From positions 58,029-122,028 of the forward strand of contig JAOARV010000024.1 of assembly GCA_025210395.1 (NCBI GenBank): a stretch of DNA of 64,000 nucleotides. Reading direction: 5' to 3'. Origin of the DNA: Marinisporobacter sp. Lineage in GTDB: Bacteria; Bacillota; Clostridia; Peptostreptococcales; Thermotaleaceae. Below the pieces are notes generated by a model. It saw nothing but the letters and a program-made list of their open reading frames with translations. It ran no database searches and was not told the origin of the DNA. This document shows, piece after piece, positions 46,479 to 56,024 of this stretch (the stretch's first letter is position 1; each line of letters begins with the position of its first letter). Position numbers and translations under genes: made by a program.

Positions 46479-48065
46479 ATGGAAACCATACTTGAAATAA
46501 AAAATTTAAGCAAAGCTTTTCATCATGTACAGGCCCTGAAAAATGTTAATTTGTCCTTTAAAAAAGGAGAAATTCATGGAATTATTGGCGCAAATGGTTC
46601 TGGAAAAAGTACATTGATGAATATTTTATTTGGAAATGACATTATAAAAGATACAGGGGGCTATGAGGGGGCAATTTTTTATAAGGGAAAAAAAGTAAAT
46701 ATCAAAAACTCTAATGAAGCTATCAAAATGGGGATTGGGATGATTCATCAAGAATTTGCACTGATTCCTAGTATGAGTATAGCTGAGAATATAAAAATTT
46801 GTAGGGAAAATACCTATAAAGCAACAGATCGGTTACTTAGCAAAAGCTATTCCTTTATAGATCATAAAAATAATGAAAAGGATGCAAAAGAAATTCTTAA
46901 AAGATTAGGAATAAATGTGGATACAAATATTAAAATCATGAACTTATCCACAAATATAAAGCAGTTTGTAGAAATCGCAAGAGAAATGGATAAAAAGGAT
47001 TTAGAGGTATTAGTTTTAGATGAACCTACTGCTGTATTAAATGAAAAAGATGGACAGAAATTGATGGAGATCTTAAAAGAAATTTCAAAAAATGGGACAA
47101 CGATTTTGTTTATTTCTCACAGATTAGAAGAAATCAAAAATTTATGTGATCGAGTAAGTATATTGAGAGATGGAGAAGTAGTGGCAACTTATTTAAAGGA
47201 GCATATTTCTATCCATGAATTAGCAAGGGATATGATTGGATATGAGGTAAAGAAAACTTGTGCGAAGAAAAGAAAATTAAAAAAAGAAGCTATTTTATCT
47301 TTCAAAGATTTTTCAGTAAAAATGCATGGTGAAGAAATAAAACAAATAAATTTAAATGTATATAAAGGAGAGATACTAGGAGTAACAAGTCTTTCAGGTC
47401 ATGGAAAGTTAGCATTAGGCTATGGTATTATGGGGAGGTATCCGGTTACGGGGGATATTACTTATAAGAGATATGGACTAAATGTGATGGAAGTGAAAAA
47501 AAATATTGTCAATGGTTTATATGTATTGCCTGATGATAGAAAAAATTTAGGACTATTAATGGAGCATAGTGTAGAAGAAAATATTATTTTTACAGGAAAT
47601 CAAGTGAAAAATATGTTCTCAAAAAATAACCTTTATAAAGCATTGGGTTTTATGAATCATATGGAAACGAAGGAACACACAGAAAAGTATATAAAGGAAT
47701 TTGATATAAAATGTTCATCTAAAAATCAATGGGTGAGGGAGCTGAGTGGTGGAAATCAGCAAAAGGTATGTATTGCAAGAGCTTTAACAATCCATCCAGA
47801 GGTTTTGTTTATTGCGGAGCCTACTAGAGGAATAGATATTGCGGCGAAAGAAAAAATTTTAAGTATGTTGCTTCAAATCAATCGCACAAAGGATACAACG
47901 ATGGTGATTGCATCTAGTGAATTAGAAGAATTAAAGAGGATCTGTGATAGAATAGCAGTCCTTTGTGAAGGGAAATTATTTGAAATCCTTCCAGCTGACG
48001 CATCAGATATGGCCTTTGCATTGGCTTTATCAGGAGAAGGAGGGACCCTGGATGAAAAATTATAG
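46479..48065 (+). CDS. ABC importer ATPase with two nucleotide-binding domains (RbsA/NupO type)
   Basis: 528 residues. First domain: Walker A GANGSGKST near 39-47, Q loop IHQEFALIPSMSIAENI, Walker B LVLDEPTAVL. Second domain: degenerate Walker A LSGHGKLALGYG, signature ELSGGNQQKVCIARAL, then AEPTRGIDIAAKE. One weak and one strong site is usual for sugar/nucleoside importers of this type. It overlaps the first permease gene by 14 nt. Confidence 0.9.
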   Translation: METILEIKNLSKAFHHVQALKNVNLSFKKGEIHGIIGANGSGKSTLMNILFGNDIIKDTGGYEGAIFYKGKKVNIKNSNEAIKMGIGMIHQEFALIPSMSIAENIKICRENTYKATDRLLSKSYSFIDHKNNEKDAKEILKRLGINVDTNIKIMNLSTNIKQFVEIAREMDKKDLEVLVLDEPTAVLNEKDGQKLMEILKEISKNGTTILFISHRLEEIKNLCDRVSILRDGEVVATYLKEHISIHELARDMIGYEVKKTCAKKRKLKKEAILSFKDFSVKMHGEEIKQINLNVYKGEILGVTSLSGHGKLALGYGIMGRYPVTGDITYKRYGLNVMEVKKNIVNGLYVLPDDRKNLGLLMEHSVEENIIFTGNQVKNMFSKNNLYKALGFMNHMETKEHTEKYIKEFDIKCSSKNQWVRELSGGNQQKVCIARALTIHPEVLFIAEPTRGIDIAAKEKILSMLLQINRTKDTTMVIASSELEELKRICDRIAVLCEGKLFEILPADASDMAFALALSGEGGTLDEKL

Positions 48066-49077
48066 GATCAAATTACCACAAGTGATTATTTTAGCATTTT
48101 TATGTATGATGATTGTCACTGCTCATTTTTTAAAAATGGATTTAATACTTTTGCTCAACGATTCACTAATAAAGTTTATGATGAATGGGATTTTGGTACT
48201 TTCTTTGATCCCTATGCTCAATGCAGGAATTGGCATGAATTTTGGTTTGCCTATAGGCATTACCAGTGGACTAATAGGTATGTGTATTGCCATCAATTTT
48301 AGATTAACAGGAATGACCGGCTTTTTAGGTGCAATTCTTTTTACCGTTCCTACAGGGGTTGCTTTTGGATGGGTTTATGGACTTATTTTAAATAAGGTAA
48401 AGGGAAGAGAAGAGATTGCAGGAACTTTTTTAGGGTTTTCATTTATTCCTTTAATGAATTATTTTTGGACTTTAGCTCCTTTTCAAAATAGGCAGATGCT
48501 CTATCCTATAGGAGGAGCAGGCTTACGACCTAAAATTGGGTTAAATCCATATTTTACAAAGATTTTGGATACTTTATTTGTCATAAAAATAAAGGGTGTG
48601 TCTATTCCTTTGGGGATGCTTATATTTTATAGTTTAATTTGTGTTTTTATATATACTTTTTTTAAGAGCAAGCTAGGAAGGGCGATGATTGCAGTTGGAG
48701 AAAATGAGCATTTTTCATATCTTTCAGGAATCAACATATTAAACGCTAGAAGCTTTGCTATCATCTTATCTACCACAATAGCAGGGGTAGGTATTTGTGT
48801 ATATGCTCAAAGCTATGGATTTTTAGAGTTATATAATTCCCCTTTAATGATGGCTTTTCCAGCTGTATCAGCTATTTTGATTGGAGGAAGCACAGGGAGA
48901 AAAACTTTTATATTTGAAGCCATATTAGGGACATATGTATTTCAAAGTATTTATCTCTTATCTGTTCCCCTTGCAAATGAACTTTTAGTTCCTGAAATTG
49001 CAGAAATATTTAGAATGATGATTACCAATGCAATTATTTTATATGCACTATTAAAAAAGGAAAGAGGGGTTAGTTAA
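48052..49077 (+). CDS. ABC importer permease 1 (BPD_transp_2 family)
   Basis: 341 residues from ATG 48052 (AAGGAGGG 8 nt upstream, inside the ATPase gene). About eight to ten membrane segments; MLNAGIGMNFGLPIGITSG and SAILIGGSTGRKTFIFEAIL are typical of ribose/nucleoside-type permeases. Its stop overlaps the next ATG (TAATG). Confidence 0.88.
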   Translation: MKNYRIKLPQVIILAFLCMMIVTAHFLKMDLILLLNDSLIKFMMNGILVLSLIPMLNAGIGMNFGLPIGITSGLIGMCIAINFRLTGMTGFLGAILFTVPTGVAFGWVYGLILNKVKGREEIAGTFLGFSFIPLMNYFWTLAPFQNRQMLYPIGGAGLRPKIGLNPYFTKILDTLFVIKIKGVSIPLGMLIFYSLICVFIYTFFKSKLGRAMIAVGENEHFSYLSGINILNARSFAIILSTTIAGVGICVYAQSYGFLELYNSPLMMAFPAVSAILIGGSTGRKTFIFEAILGTYVFQSIYLLSVPLANELLVPEIAEIFRMMITNAIILYALLKKERGVS

Positions 49078-50144
49078 TGGAGAAGAGGCGAGATCTAAAT
49101 CAATTTATGAAAAATCCTTTGTTTAATGGTGAATATATAGTTCCTTTTGTTTTTGTTTTACTATCCTTTATTGCATGGAAGCTTTCAGGGATTAGTTTCT
49201 TTTTTGTATTTAATCAAGTCATTACAAGGTTTATAAGAGATGGGATCATGGTTTTAGCTCTGATTATTCCAATTACTGCTGGAATGGGATTAAATTTTGC
49301 CATTACTGTAGGTGCTATGGCAACACAGGGAGCCTTGATCCTCGTTATTAATCATCATATAGATGGATATGAAGGAATTTTATTAACTATTTTATTGAGC
49401 ATATTTTTTTCAATCATTTTTGGATATCTTATTGGAAAAGCTTTGAATAAGGTGAAGGGAAAAGAGATGATTACAACCATTATTATTGGATTTTTGGCTA
49501 ATAGTATTTATCAACTTATATTTTTAGTAGGCTTTGGAACCTTTATTCCTGTAAGAAATGAAGAAATCATTCTTTCTAGGGGGATAGGTGTAAGGAATAT
49601 GGTTGATTTAGAAGCTTATAGAAATACAATCGATAAGCTTTGGCTTTTAAAAATAGGTGAAATTGAAATCCCTTTATTTATGATCTTTTTTGTACTTTTA
49701 TTTGGTGGCGCTATTTATTATATTTTAAATACAAGATTTGGACAAAGGCTCAAAGCCATTGGTGACAGTGATGAAAAAGCAAGAATTATTGGAATTGATG
49801 TGAAGGGTATAAGAGTAAAGGCCATGATTTTATCAACAATTATAGCTGCTTTGGGGCAATTGGTATTTCTTCAAAATATAGGGATGATCAATGTATATAC
49901 AGGACATTTGAAGGCAGATATATTTTCAAGTGCGGCACTTCTAGCAGGAGGAGCCAGTATCAGAAAAGCAAAGATAAAACATGCTTTTTTAGGAATATTT
50001 TTATTCCATACCCTTTTTATAGTATCTCCTCAAGCAGGACAAAATTTATTTAATAATGCAGCATTAGGTGAATATTTTAGAAGCTTTGTGGCTTATGGAA
50101 CCATTGCTTTTGCATTGATTATGAATATGAAAAATAGAGATTAA
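49077..50144 (+). CDS. ABC importer permease 2 (BPD_transp_2 family)
   Basis: 355 residues, similar topology to permease 1. Marks: ITAGMGLNFAITVGAMATQG, GQRLKAIGDSDEKARIIGID (cytoplasmic coupling segment) and SSAALLAGGASIRKAKIKHA. Last gene of the DUF3798 transporter operon. Confidence 0.88.
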   Translation: MEKRRDLNQFMKNPLFNGEYIVPFVFVLLSFIAWKLSGISFFFVFNQVITRFIRDGIMVLALIIPITAGMGLNFAITVGAMATQGALILVINHHIDGYEGILLTILLSIFFSIIFGYLIGKALNKVKGKEMITTIIIGFLANSIYQLIFLVGFGTFIPVRNEEIILSRGIGVRNMVDLEAYRNTIDKLWLLKIGEIEIPLFMIFFVLLFGGAIYYILNTRFGQRLKAIGDSDEKARIIGIDVKGIRVKAMILSTIIAALGQLVFLQNIGMINVYTGHLKADIFSSAALLAGGASIRKAKIKHAFLGIFLFHTLFIVSPQAGQNLFNNAALGEYFRSFVAYGTIAFALIMNMKNRD

Positions 50145-50187
50145 ATAAAAATTTCCAAATTGTCTATATATAAAAAACATGAAACTA

Positions 50188-50216
50188 TTGACAAGGGAAA
50201 TAGAAATGTATAAAAT
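50188..50216 (+). promoter_or_regulatory. Sigma-A promoter of the xpt-nucleoside transporter operon
   Basis: TTGACA (50188-50193), 17-nt spacer, TAAAAT (50211-50216). Transcription should start near 50223, just before the riboswitch. Confidence 0.8.
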
Positions 50217-50238
50217 GAACTTAATAAATTGAATAAAA

Positions 50239-50307
50239 ACTCGTATAATCTTGAGGATATGGCTCGGAAGTTTCTACCCTATAACCGTAAATTATAGGAC
50301 TATGAGT
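50239..50307 (+). ncRNA. Purine riboswitch aptamer, guanine class
   Basis: P1 arms ACTCGTA and TATGAGT enclose the conserved core: TATAATCTTGAGGATATGG, GTTTCTACC, and CCGTAAATTATAGGACTATG. The J3/1 segment reads ACTAT, with C at the specificity position (position 74 in xpt numbering), predicting guanine/hypoxanthine rather than adenine binding. Sits between a sigma-A promoter and xpt. Confidence 0.95.
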
Positions 50308-50355
50308 GAAAATTGTTTATAATAGCACGAACATTAGTGTTTTTTAGCGTATAGA

Positions 50356-50416
50356 AAAGCACCCTGTTTTTGCAGTTTTCACCATGGCTGAAACTGTAGA
50401 GACGGGGTGTTTTTGA
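50356..50416 (+). terminator. Riboswitch expression platform (transcription terminator)
   Basis: CACCCTGT (50360-50367) pairs with ACGGGGTG (50402-50409) around an inner GCAGTTTTC/GCTGAAACTGT hairpin, followed by TTTTTG. Guanine binding upstream should favour this terminator and switch the operon off. Confidence 0.85.
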
Positions 50417-50430
50417 TATGGAGGGAAAAC

Positions 50431-51003
50431 ATGAAACTTTTACAAGAAAAAATCAGAAAAGAAGGAGAAGTCCTTTCAGAAACTATTTTAAAAGTAGATT
50501 CTTTTTTAAATCATCAAATTGATGCTAAATTGATGCTAGAAATAGGAAAAGAGTTTGCAGAAAGATTCAAAGAGGAAGAAATTACGAAGGTGATTACCAT
50601 TGAGGTATCGGGTATTGCACCAGCTATGGCGGCTGCAGCTTATTTAGATGTTCCTTTGGTATTTGCAAAGAAAACAAAGTCTGTGACTATGGATGAAAAT
50701 GTTTATAGCAGTCAGGTTGTATCCTTTACGAAAGGAGTTACCAATACCATACAGATTGCAAAAAGGTTTATAGATGAGCATGACAAAATACTAATTATTG
50801 ATGATTTTCTTGCTTCTGGAAATGCTTTAGTTGCATTAAATGAGATCATCAATGATAGTGGAGCAACGCTAGTAGGGACAGGGATTGTTATAGAGAAGGG
50901 CTTTCAGAAGGGTGGGGAAAAGCTTCGTAAGGAAGGCTTTAAGATAGAATCATTAGCAATTATTGAGAAAATGGGCAAAGAAGGAATGATTTTTAAAAAA
51001 TAA
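50431..51003 (+). CDS. xpt: Xanthine phosphoribosyltransferase
   Basis: 190 residues from ATG 50431, after GGAGGG. Converts xanthine and PRPP to XMP for purine salvage. The PRPP motif is ILIIDDFLASGNAL; the start LLQEKIRKEGEVLSETILKV and PLVFAKKTKSVTM are typical of Xpt. First gene behind the guanine riboswitch and co-transcribed with the importer. Confidence 0.96.
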   Translation: MKLLQEKIRKEGEVLSETILKVDSFLNHQIDAKLMLEIGKEFAERFKEEEITKVITIEVSGIAPAMAAAAYLDVPLVFAKKTKSVTMDENVYSSQVVSFTKGVTNTIQIAKRFIDEHDKILIIDDFLASGNALVALNEIINDSGATLVGTGIVIEKGFQKGGEKLRKEGFKIESLAIIEKMGKEGMIFKK

Positions 51004-51031
51004 TATAAAACAAATGAAAAGGAGAGGGAAT

Positions 51032-52135
51032 ATGAGAAAAAAATTATTGTTGTTTGTAGCTTTAGTAATGACTTTCACCATGATTTTTACAGGATGTGGA
51101 CAGAAGACTACAGCAGATGAAGGGAAAAAGGGTGATGATCAACTAAAGGTGGCATTTGTTTATGTAGGACCTGTAGGGGATGCTGGGTGGTCTTATGCGC
51201 ATGATGAAGGAAGAAAATATTTAGTAGAGAATATGCCAGAGGTAGAAACGACTTTCATAGAATCAGTACCAGAGGGTTCAGACTCAGAGAGAGTATTAAC
51301 AGAGCTTGCTGAAAAAGGAAATAAGATTATTTTTGCAACAAGCTTTGGCTATATGGATTCAGTGATGAATGTAGCAAAAAAATATCCAGATGTTACTTTC
51401 CTGCATTGTTCAGGATATAAAACGGCTGAGAATGTAGCTACTTACTTTGGAAGAATGTATCAACCTAGATATTTATCTGGTGTTGTAGCAGGCAAGAAAA
51501 CAAAATCTAATGAAATTGGTTATGTAGCAGCTTTTCCTATTCCAGAAGTAATCAGAGGAATTAATGCTTTTACATTAGGAGTAAAAAGTGTTAATCCAGA
51601 GGCAACTGTAAAGGTAGTTTGGACAAATACATGGTACGATCCAGCAAAAGAAAAGGAAGCGGCAAAGAGTTTACTAGATGCAGGAGCTGATGTGATTACA
51701 CAACACCAAGATACACCAGGGCCACAGCAAGCGGCTCAAGAACAAAATGCATTTTCTATAGGATACAATACAGATATGAGTCAATTTGCACCAGAGGCTT
51801 ATTTGACTTCTCCAGTTTGGAATTGGGGACCTTATTATGTAAGTGCTGTAAAAGCTATTCAAGAAGGTACATGGAAGTCTGAGAAGTACTGGGGTGGAAT
51901 CAAGGCTGGTACTGTAGATTTAGCGCCTATGACAAATTTAGTAGATGATGAAACAAAAGCTATGGTAGAAGAAGATAAAAAGAAATTGATGGAAACTGAT
52001 TGGGATGTATTTACAGGAATGATCAAGGATCAAGATGGAAATGTAAAGGTTGAAGAGGGAAAAACATTAACAGATGAGGAGCTTCTTTCAATGGATTGGT
52101 TTGTTGAAGGAGTAGAAGGAACCATAGGAAAGTAA
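51032..52135 (+). CDS. BmpA-family purine nucleoside-binding lipoprotein
   Basis: 367 residues from ATG 51032 (GGAGAGGG upstream). Signal peptide with lipobox FTGC, then a Bmp/Med-type binding domain (VAFVYVGPVGDAGWSYAHDE, ATSFGYMDSVMNVAKKYPDV, DVITQHQDTPGPQQAA, IGYNTDMSQFAPEA). Captures nucleosides outside the membrane for the ATPase and permeases that follow. Confidence 0.9.
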   Translation: MRKKLLLFVALVMTFTMIFTGCGQKTTADEGKKGDDQLKVAFVYVGPVGDAGWSYAHDEGRKYLVENMPEVETTFIESVPEGSDSERVLTELAEKGNKIIFATSFGYMDSVMNVAKKYPDVTFLHCSGYKTAENVATYFGRMYQPRYLSGVVAGKKTKSNEIGYVAAFPIPEVIRGINAFTLGVKSVNPEATVKVVWTNTWYDPAKEKEAAKSLLDAGADVITQHQDTPGPQQAAQEQNAFSIGYNTDMSQFAPEAYLTSPVWNWGPYYVSAVKAIQEGTWKSEKYWGGIKAGTVDLAPMTNLVDDETKAMVEEDKKKLMETDWDVFTGMIKDQDGNVKVEEGKTLTDEELLSMDWFVEGVEGTIGK

Positions 52136-52141
52136 GCTTCG

Positions 52142-52175
52142 TATTGGCACACACCGTTAGCTTTGTGTGCCAATA
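52142..52175 (+). terminator. Strong hairpin between binding protein and ATPase
   Basis: TATTGGCACACA and TGTGTGCCAATA form a perfect 12-bp stem with a 10-nt loop; only a weak T stretch (TTTAT) follows. Likely an mRNA-stabilising or partial terminator element. Confidence 0.6.
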
Positions 52176-52273
52176 TTTATGCCTAAGCCTGTTAGAACAA
52201 CTAGGTATAAGAAAAAAGTTTTTATAAATAGTTGTTGTAACAGGATTTGATTTCTAGAATAGGGAGGTTCAAC

Positions 52274-53785
52274 ATGAATGAAAATTTATTGGTAGCTATG
52301 GAGGGCATCGGTAAAAGGTTTGGAGAAAACTGGGTGAATAAAAATGTTGATTTTTCACTAAAATCAGGAGAAATTCATGCCCTATTAGGAGAAAATGGTG
52401 CTGGAAAATCTACCTTGATGAATATCTTAGCAGGTGTTTATAAACAAGATGCAGGAGAAATGATGCTTCATGGAAAAAAAGTCATTCTTAGTTCACCAAA
52501 AGATGCCATTTCAAATGGGGTAGGAATGATTCATCAGCATTTTAAGCTAGTAGAAAATTTAACAGCTAGTGAGAATATTATTTTAGGTTATCAAAAGGGT
52601 TTATTTTTAAATAAGAAAAAGATAGAAAAGGACATAAGAGATTTTTCGGGAAAGTATGGTTTGTCCATTGATCCTAGTGATTATGTTTATCATATGTCTG
52701 TTGGAGAAAAGCAAAGAATAGAAATATTAAAAGCCTTGTATAGGGGAGCAGATATATTGATCTTAGATGAGCCTACTGCTGTGTTAACTCCTCAAGAAAT
52801 AAAGGAATTGTTTGATATATTAAGAAAAATGGCTGCGAGTGGATGTGGCATTATTATTATTACCCATAAAATGAGGGAAGTAATGGAGCTTGCAGATCGT
52901 ATTACAGTGTTACGAAAAGGAGTAAGGGTAGGAACTGTATTAAAAAGTCAAGTAGATGAAAAAGAGTTAACAGAAATGATGGTTGGAAAACCTATATCTG
53001 AAAAAAAGATAAAGGATAGAAAAGAAGGAAAAGAGATTGGCTTATCTATAGAAAATATAACCATCCATAACGATAAGGGAATTGCAGCATTAAAAAATGT
53101 ATCCTTTCAGGTGAAAAAAGGAGAAATTGTAGGGATTGCAGGGATTTCTGGAAATGGACAAAAGGAATTGGCAGAAGGAATCGCAGGTCTTAGAAAGATG
53201 GAAGAGGGAGCTATCAAAATAGAGGGTGAAGGGGTGGGCGGAAAAACAGTCCGCCAAATCATTGATATGGGACTAAGCTTTGTACCAGAAGATCGTATTG
53301 GTACAGGACTTGTAGGGAGTATGGACCTTACAGATAATCTTATTTTAAAGGATTATAGAAAAGAGAAAAGAAGAAAAGGATTCTTTATTCAGAAGAAAAA
53401 AATAAGAGAAGAGGCAAAAAAAGTTGTTGAGCAATTTGATATAAAGATTGCAGATATAGATGCGCCCATTAGTAGCTTGTCTGGAGGAAATCTACAAAAG
53501 ATCCTATTAGGAAGAGAAATATTAGAAGACCCTAAAGTTTTAATTGCAGCTTATCCTGTTAGGGGGCTGGATATTGCCACAACAGAAGCTGTATATGATT
53601 TATTACTAAAACAAAGAGATGGAGGATGTGCTGTATTATTTATCTCTGAAGATTTAGAGCATATTTTAAGGTTGTCAGACAGAATTGTTGTATTAGAAGG
53701 TGGAACGGTTACAGGGATTGTAAAACCAGGGGAAACAACTATGGATGAGATTGGTATGATGATGCTCAGTGGGCAAGTGGGTTAG
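52274..53785 (+). CDS. Nucleoside ABC importer ATPase (NupO type)
   Basis: 503 residues from ATG 52274 (AGGGAGG upstream). Two nucleotide-binding domains: Walker A GENGAGKST, IHQHFKLVENLTASENI, LILDEPTAVLTPQE; second domain degenerate GISGNGQKELAEG, LSGGNLQKILLGREI, AYPVRGLDIA. The QHFKLVENLT loop is typical of nucleoside rather than sugar importers. Followed 12 nt later by the permeases. Confidence 0.92.
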   Translation: MNENLLVAMEGIGKRFGENWVNKNVDFSLKSGEIHALLGENGAGKSTLMNILAGVYKQDAGEMMLHGKKVILSSPKDAISNGVGMIHQHFKLVENLTASENIILGYQKGLFLNKKKIEKDIRDFSGKYGLSIDPSDYVYHMSVGEKQRIEILKALYRGADILILDEPTAVLTPQEIKELFDILRKMAASGCGIIIITHKMREVMELADRITVLRKGVRVGTVLKSQVDEKELTEMMVGKPISEKKIKDRKEGKEIGLSIENITIHNDKGIAALKNVSFQVKKGEIVGIAGISGNGQKELAEGIAGLRKMEEGAIKIEGEGVGGKTVRQIIDMGLSFVPEDRIGTGLVGSMDLTDNLILKDYRKEKRRKGFFIQKKKIREEAKKVVEQFDIKIADIDAPISSLSGGNLQKILLGREILEDPKVLIAAYPVRGLDIATTEAVYDLLLKQRDGGCAVLFISEDLEHILRLSDRIVVLEGGTVTGIVKPGETTMDEIGMMMLSGQVG

Positions 53786-53797
53786 GAGGAGAAAAGG

Positions 53798-54907
53798 ATG
53801 ACAAAGTTATTAAAAATAGATAAAAGAAATATAAGTAGTCCCTATGCTCTAGCCGGCATACGGACAGGTAGTATTTTCCTTGCTTTGATTATAGGGGCAA
53901 TATTTCTAATGTTTTCTGGACATTCCCCTATACAAACTTATCTTACTATGGTGGATGGGGCTTTTGGTTCTACTTATGGGATCAATGAAACCGTTGTAAA
54001 GGCAATTCCCCTTTTGATTGCTACTTTAGCTGTATCTGTTGCTTTTCGTATGAAGCTTTGGAATATTGGAGCAGAGGGACAAATTTATGCAGGAGGCATT
54101 GTTGCAAGTGGTATTGCATTAAATTTCGGGCATTTACCATCCCTTGTATTGATTCCTATGATGTTGATAGGAGGGTTTTTAGGTGGTGCTCTTTGGGCAA
54201 TGATCCCTGCTATTGCTAGAGCGTTTTGGGGAACAAATGAAACGATTACTACCTTGATGTTGAATTATGTGGGGATTTTATCAGTAGATTATCTTGTTTT
54301 TGGACCATGGAAAGATCCAGATGGGTTTAATTTTCCTATTACAAAGGAATTTAGTCAGGCTGCATTCTTACGGACCTTTGGAAATACGCGTGTTCATATG
54401 GGACTTGTTATTGCATTACTTATGGCTTTTATTCTATATATGGTCCTTAATAAAACTGTATGGGGATATGAACTAAGAGTTGCAGGAGAAAATAGCACCG
54501 CAGCAAAATATGCAGGAATGAATGTAGCAAGAAATATTATATTATCTTTATTAGTGAGTGGAGGAATTGCAGGAATTGCAGGAATGACAGAGGTATCAGG
54601 AATTATTCATAGACTTCAATCTCATTTTTCTCCAGGATATGGTTATAGTGCGATTATTATTGCTTGGTTAGCAAGATTAAATCCTATTGCAGCTGTTTTT
54701 GTATCCTTCTTGTTTGGAGGATTAATCGTAGGTGGATATGCAGTACAAACTAGTGGATTACCAGCGTCTATTGCTTTAATGCTTCAGGGACTCATATTAT
54801 TTTGCGTATTAGGTGGAGAATTCTTTACCCAATATCGTGTAAGCTTAGATAAAAGATTTTTCTCTAAAAAGGAGGCAAAGATCAATGAACCAAGCTATTG
54901 TGATTAG
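53798..54907 (+). CDS. Nucleoside ABC importer permease (NupP type)
   Basis: 369 residues, about nine membrane segments. Family marks: RMKLWNIGAEGQIYAGGI, WGTNETITTLMLNYVGIL, and GYELRVAGENSTAAKYAGMN, followed by GYSAIIIAWLARLNPIAAV. Overlaps the second permease by 23 nt. Confidence 0.92.
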   Translation: MTKLLKIDKRNISSPYALAGIRTGSIFLALIIGAIFLMFSGHSPIQTYLTMVDGAFGSTYGINETVVKAIPLLIATLAVSVAFRMKLWNIGAEGQIYAGGIVASGIALNFGHLPSLVLIPMMLIGGFLGGALWAMIPAIARAFWGTNETITTLMLNYVGILSVDYLVFGPWKDPDGFNFPITKEFSQAAFLRTFGNTRVHMGLVIALLMAFILYMVLNKTVWGYELRVAGENSTAAKYAGMNVARNIILSLLVSGGIAGIAGMTEVSGIIHRLQSHFSPGYGYSAIIIAWLARLNPIAAVFVSFLFGGLIVGGYAVQTSGLPASIALMLQGLILFCVLGGEFFTQYRVSLDKRFFSKKEAKINEPSYCD

Positions 54908-55817
54908 TACATTATCAGCGGCAGTTATTGCTGGAACGCCTATTCTTTATGCAGCTTTAGGAGAAATTATCTGTGAGAAATCTGGAAACTTGAATTTAGG
55001 TGTTGAAGGAATGATGCTCATAGGGGCTGTATGTGGTTTTAAAGTGGCAGTTGCTACGAATAATCCTTGGATGGGATTTATAGCTGCAATGCTCGCAGCA
55101 GGACTTTTTTCTTTGATTCATGGATTTTTAACCATCACATTAAAATCAAGCCAAGTTGTAAGTGGTTTAGCCCTTACCATTTTTGGAACGGGACTCAGTA
55201 GCTTTATTGGAAAAAGTATGATCGGAATCCCTGCACCTGTAAAATTTGAAAAAATAGCAATTCCTATTCTTTCAAAAATTCCTTTTGTAGGACCTATATT
55301 TTTTGAACAGGATTTCCTTGTATACCTTAGCTATATAATGGTAATTGCTGTAGGAATTTATTTATATAAAACCAACATGGGATTAAAGTTAAAAGCGGTT
55401 GGAGAAAATCCAGGGGCAGCAGATGCTGTGGGGATATCTGTAAGTAAAATCCAGTACCTACATGTATTTATTGGAGGAGTTTTTGCTGGAGCAGGTGGAG
55501 CTTATTTATCTCTTGCTTATGCACCTGCATGGCTTGAGAATATGACAGCAGGAAGAGGATGGATTGCTGTATCCTTAGTGATCTTTGCTTTGTGGAATCC
55601 AACAAGGGCCCTTATTGGCTCTTATATCTTTGGAGGATTAGATATTTTAGGCTATCGTGCACAGACCTTAGGATTTACCATATCTCCATTTTTTATGAAA
55701 ATGATGCCATACCTATTTACTGTAGGTGTATTGATCTTTATATCTGCTAAAGCTGGAAATAGAAATATAGCAGCACCAGCAGGATTAGGACTTTCTTATT
55801 CGAGGGAAGAAAGATAA
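54885..55817 (+). CDS. Nucleoside ABC importer permease (NupQ type)
   Basis: 310 residues, about eight membrane segments. Marks: IICEKSGNLNLGVEGMMLIG, SSQVVSGLALTIFGTGLS, GLKLKAVGENPGAADAVGIS and GRGWIAVSLVIFALWNPTRA. Last gene of the guanine-riboswitch operon. Confidence 0.92.
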   Translation: MNQAIVISTLSAAVIAGTPILYAALGEIICEKSGNLNLGVEGMMLIGAVCGFKVAVATNNPWMGFIAAMLAAGLFSLIHGFLTITLKSSQVVSGLALTIFGTGLSSFIGKSMIGIPAPVKFEKIAIPILSKIPFVGPIFFEQDFLVYLSYIMVIAVGIYLYKTNMGLKLKAVGENPGAADAVGISVSKIQYLHVFIGGVFAGAGGAYLSLAYAPAWLENMTAGRGWIAVSLVIFALWNPTRALIGSYIFGGLDILGYRAQTLGFTISPFFMKMMPYLFTVGVLIFISAKAGNRNIAAPAGLGLSYSREER

Positions 55818-55936
55818 AATAGATGGTGAGTGAACTTGTTCAGCAGAGCTGAACATCGGAAAGATAAAAAGTGGATAAAAGACGAGAAAATAGAAGTTAT
55901 CCACAGCATATAAGATGTTTTATATATCAGGATAAA

Positions 55937-55965
55937 TTGACAGTGTAATGATAGCGTGATAAAAT
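55937..55965 (+). promoter_or_regulatory. Sigma-A promoter of pyrE
   Basis: TTGACA (55937-55942), 17-nt spacer, TAAAAT (55960-55965). Start expected near 55972, leaving a ~50-nt leader that contains the PyrR element. Confidence 0.8.
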
Positions 55966-55990
55966 TGTTATGGTAAAAAACCTTTAAAAA

Positions 55991-56006
55991 TAGTCCAGAG
56001 AGGCTA
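55991..56006 (+). promoter_or_regulatory. PyrR-binding hairpin in the pyrE leader
   Basis: AGTCCAGAGAGGCT (55992-56005) matches the PyrR binding-loop consensus A(R)UCCNGNGAGGYU. Flanking bases close a short stem (TAG...CTA). It ends 5 nt before the GGGAGG ribosome binding site at 56011, with no room for a separate attenuator, so PyrR-UMP would most simply block translation. Confidence 0.75.
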
Positions 56007-56024
56007 ACAAGGGAGGACGAAAAG

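Noticed and set aside
55832..55854. GAACTTGTTC as a LexA/SOS box, and the overlapping GTTCAGC/GCTGAAC hairpin as a terminator
   Set aside because: LexA sites need four bases between GAAC and GTTC; here there are two. The hairpin is short and lacks a T tract.
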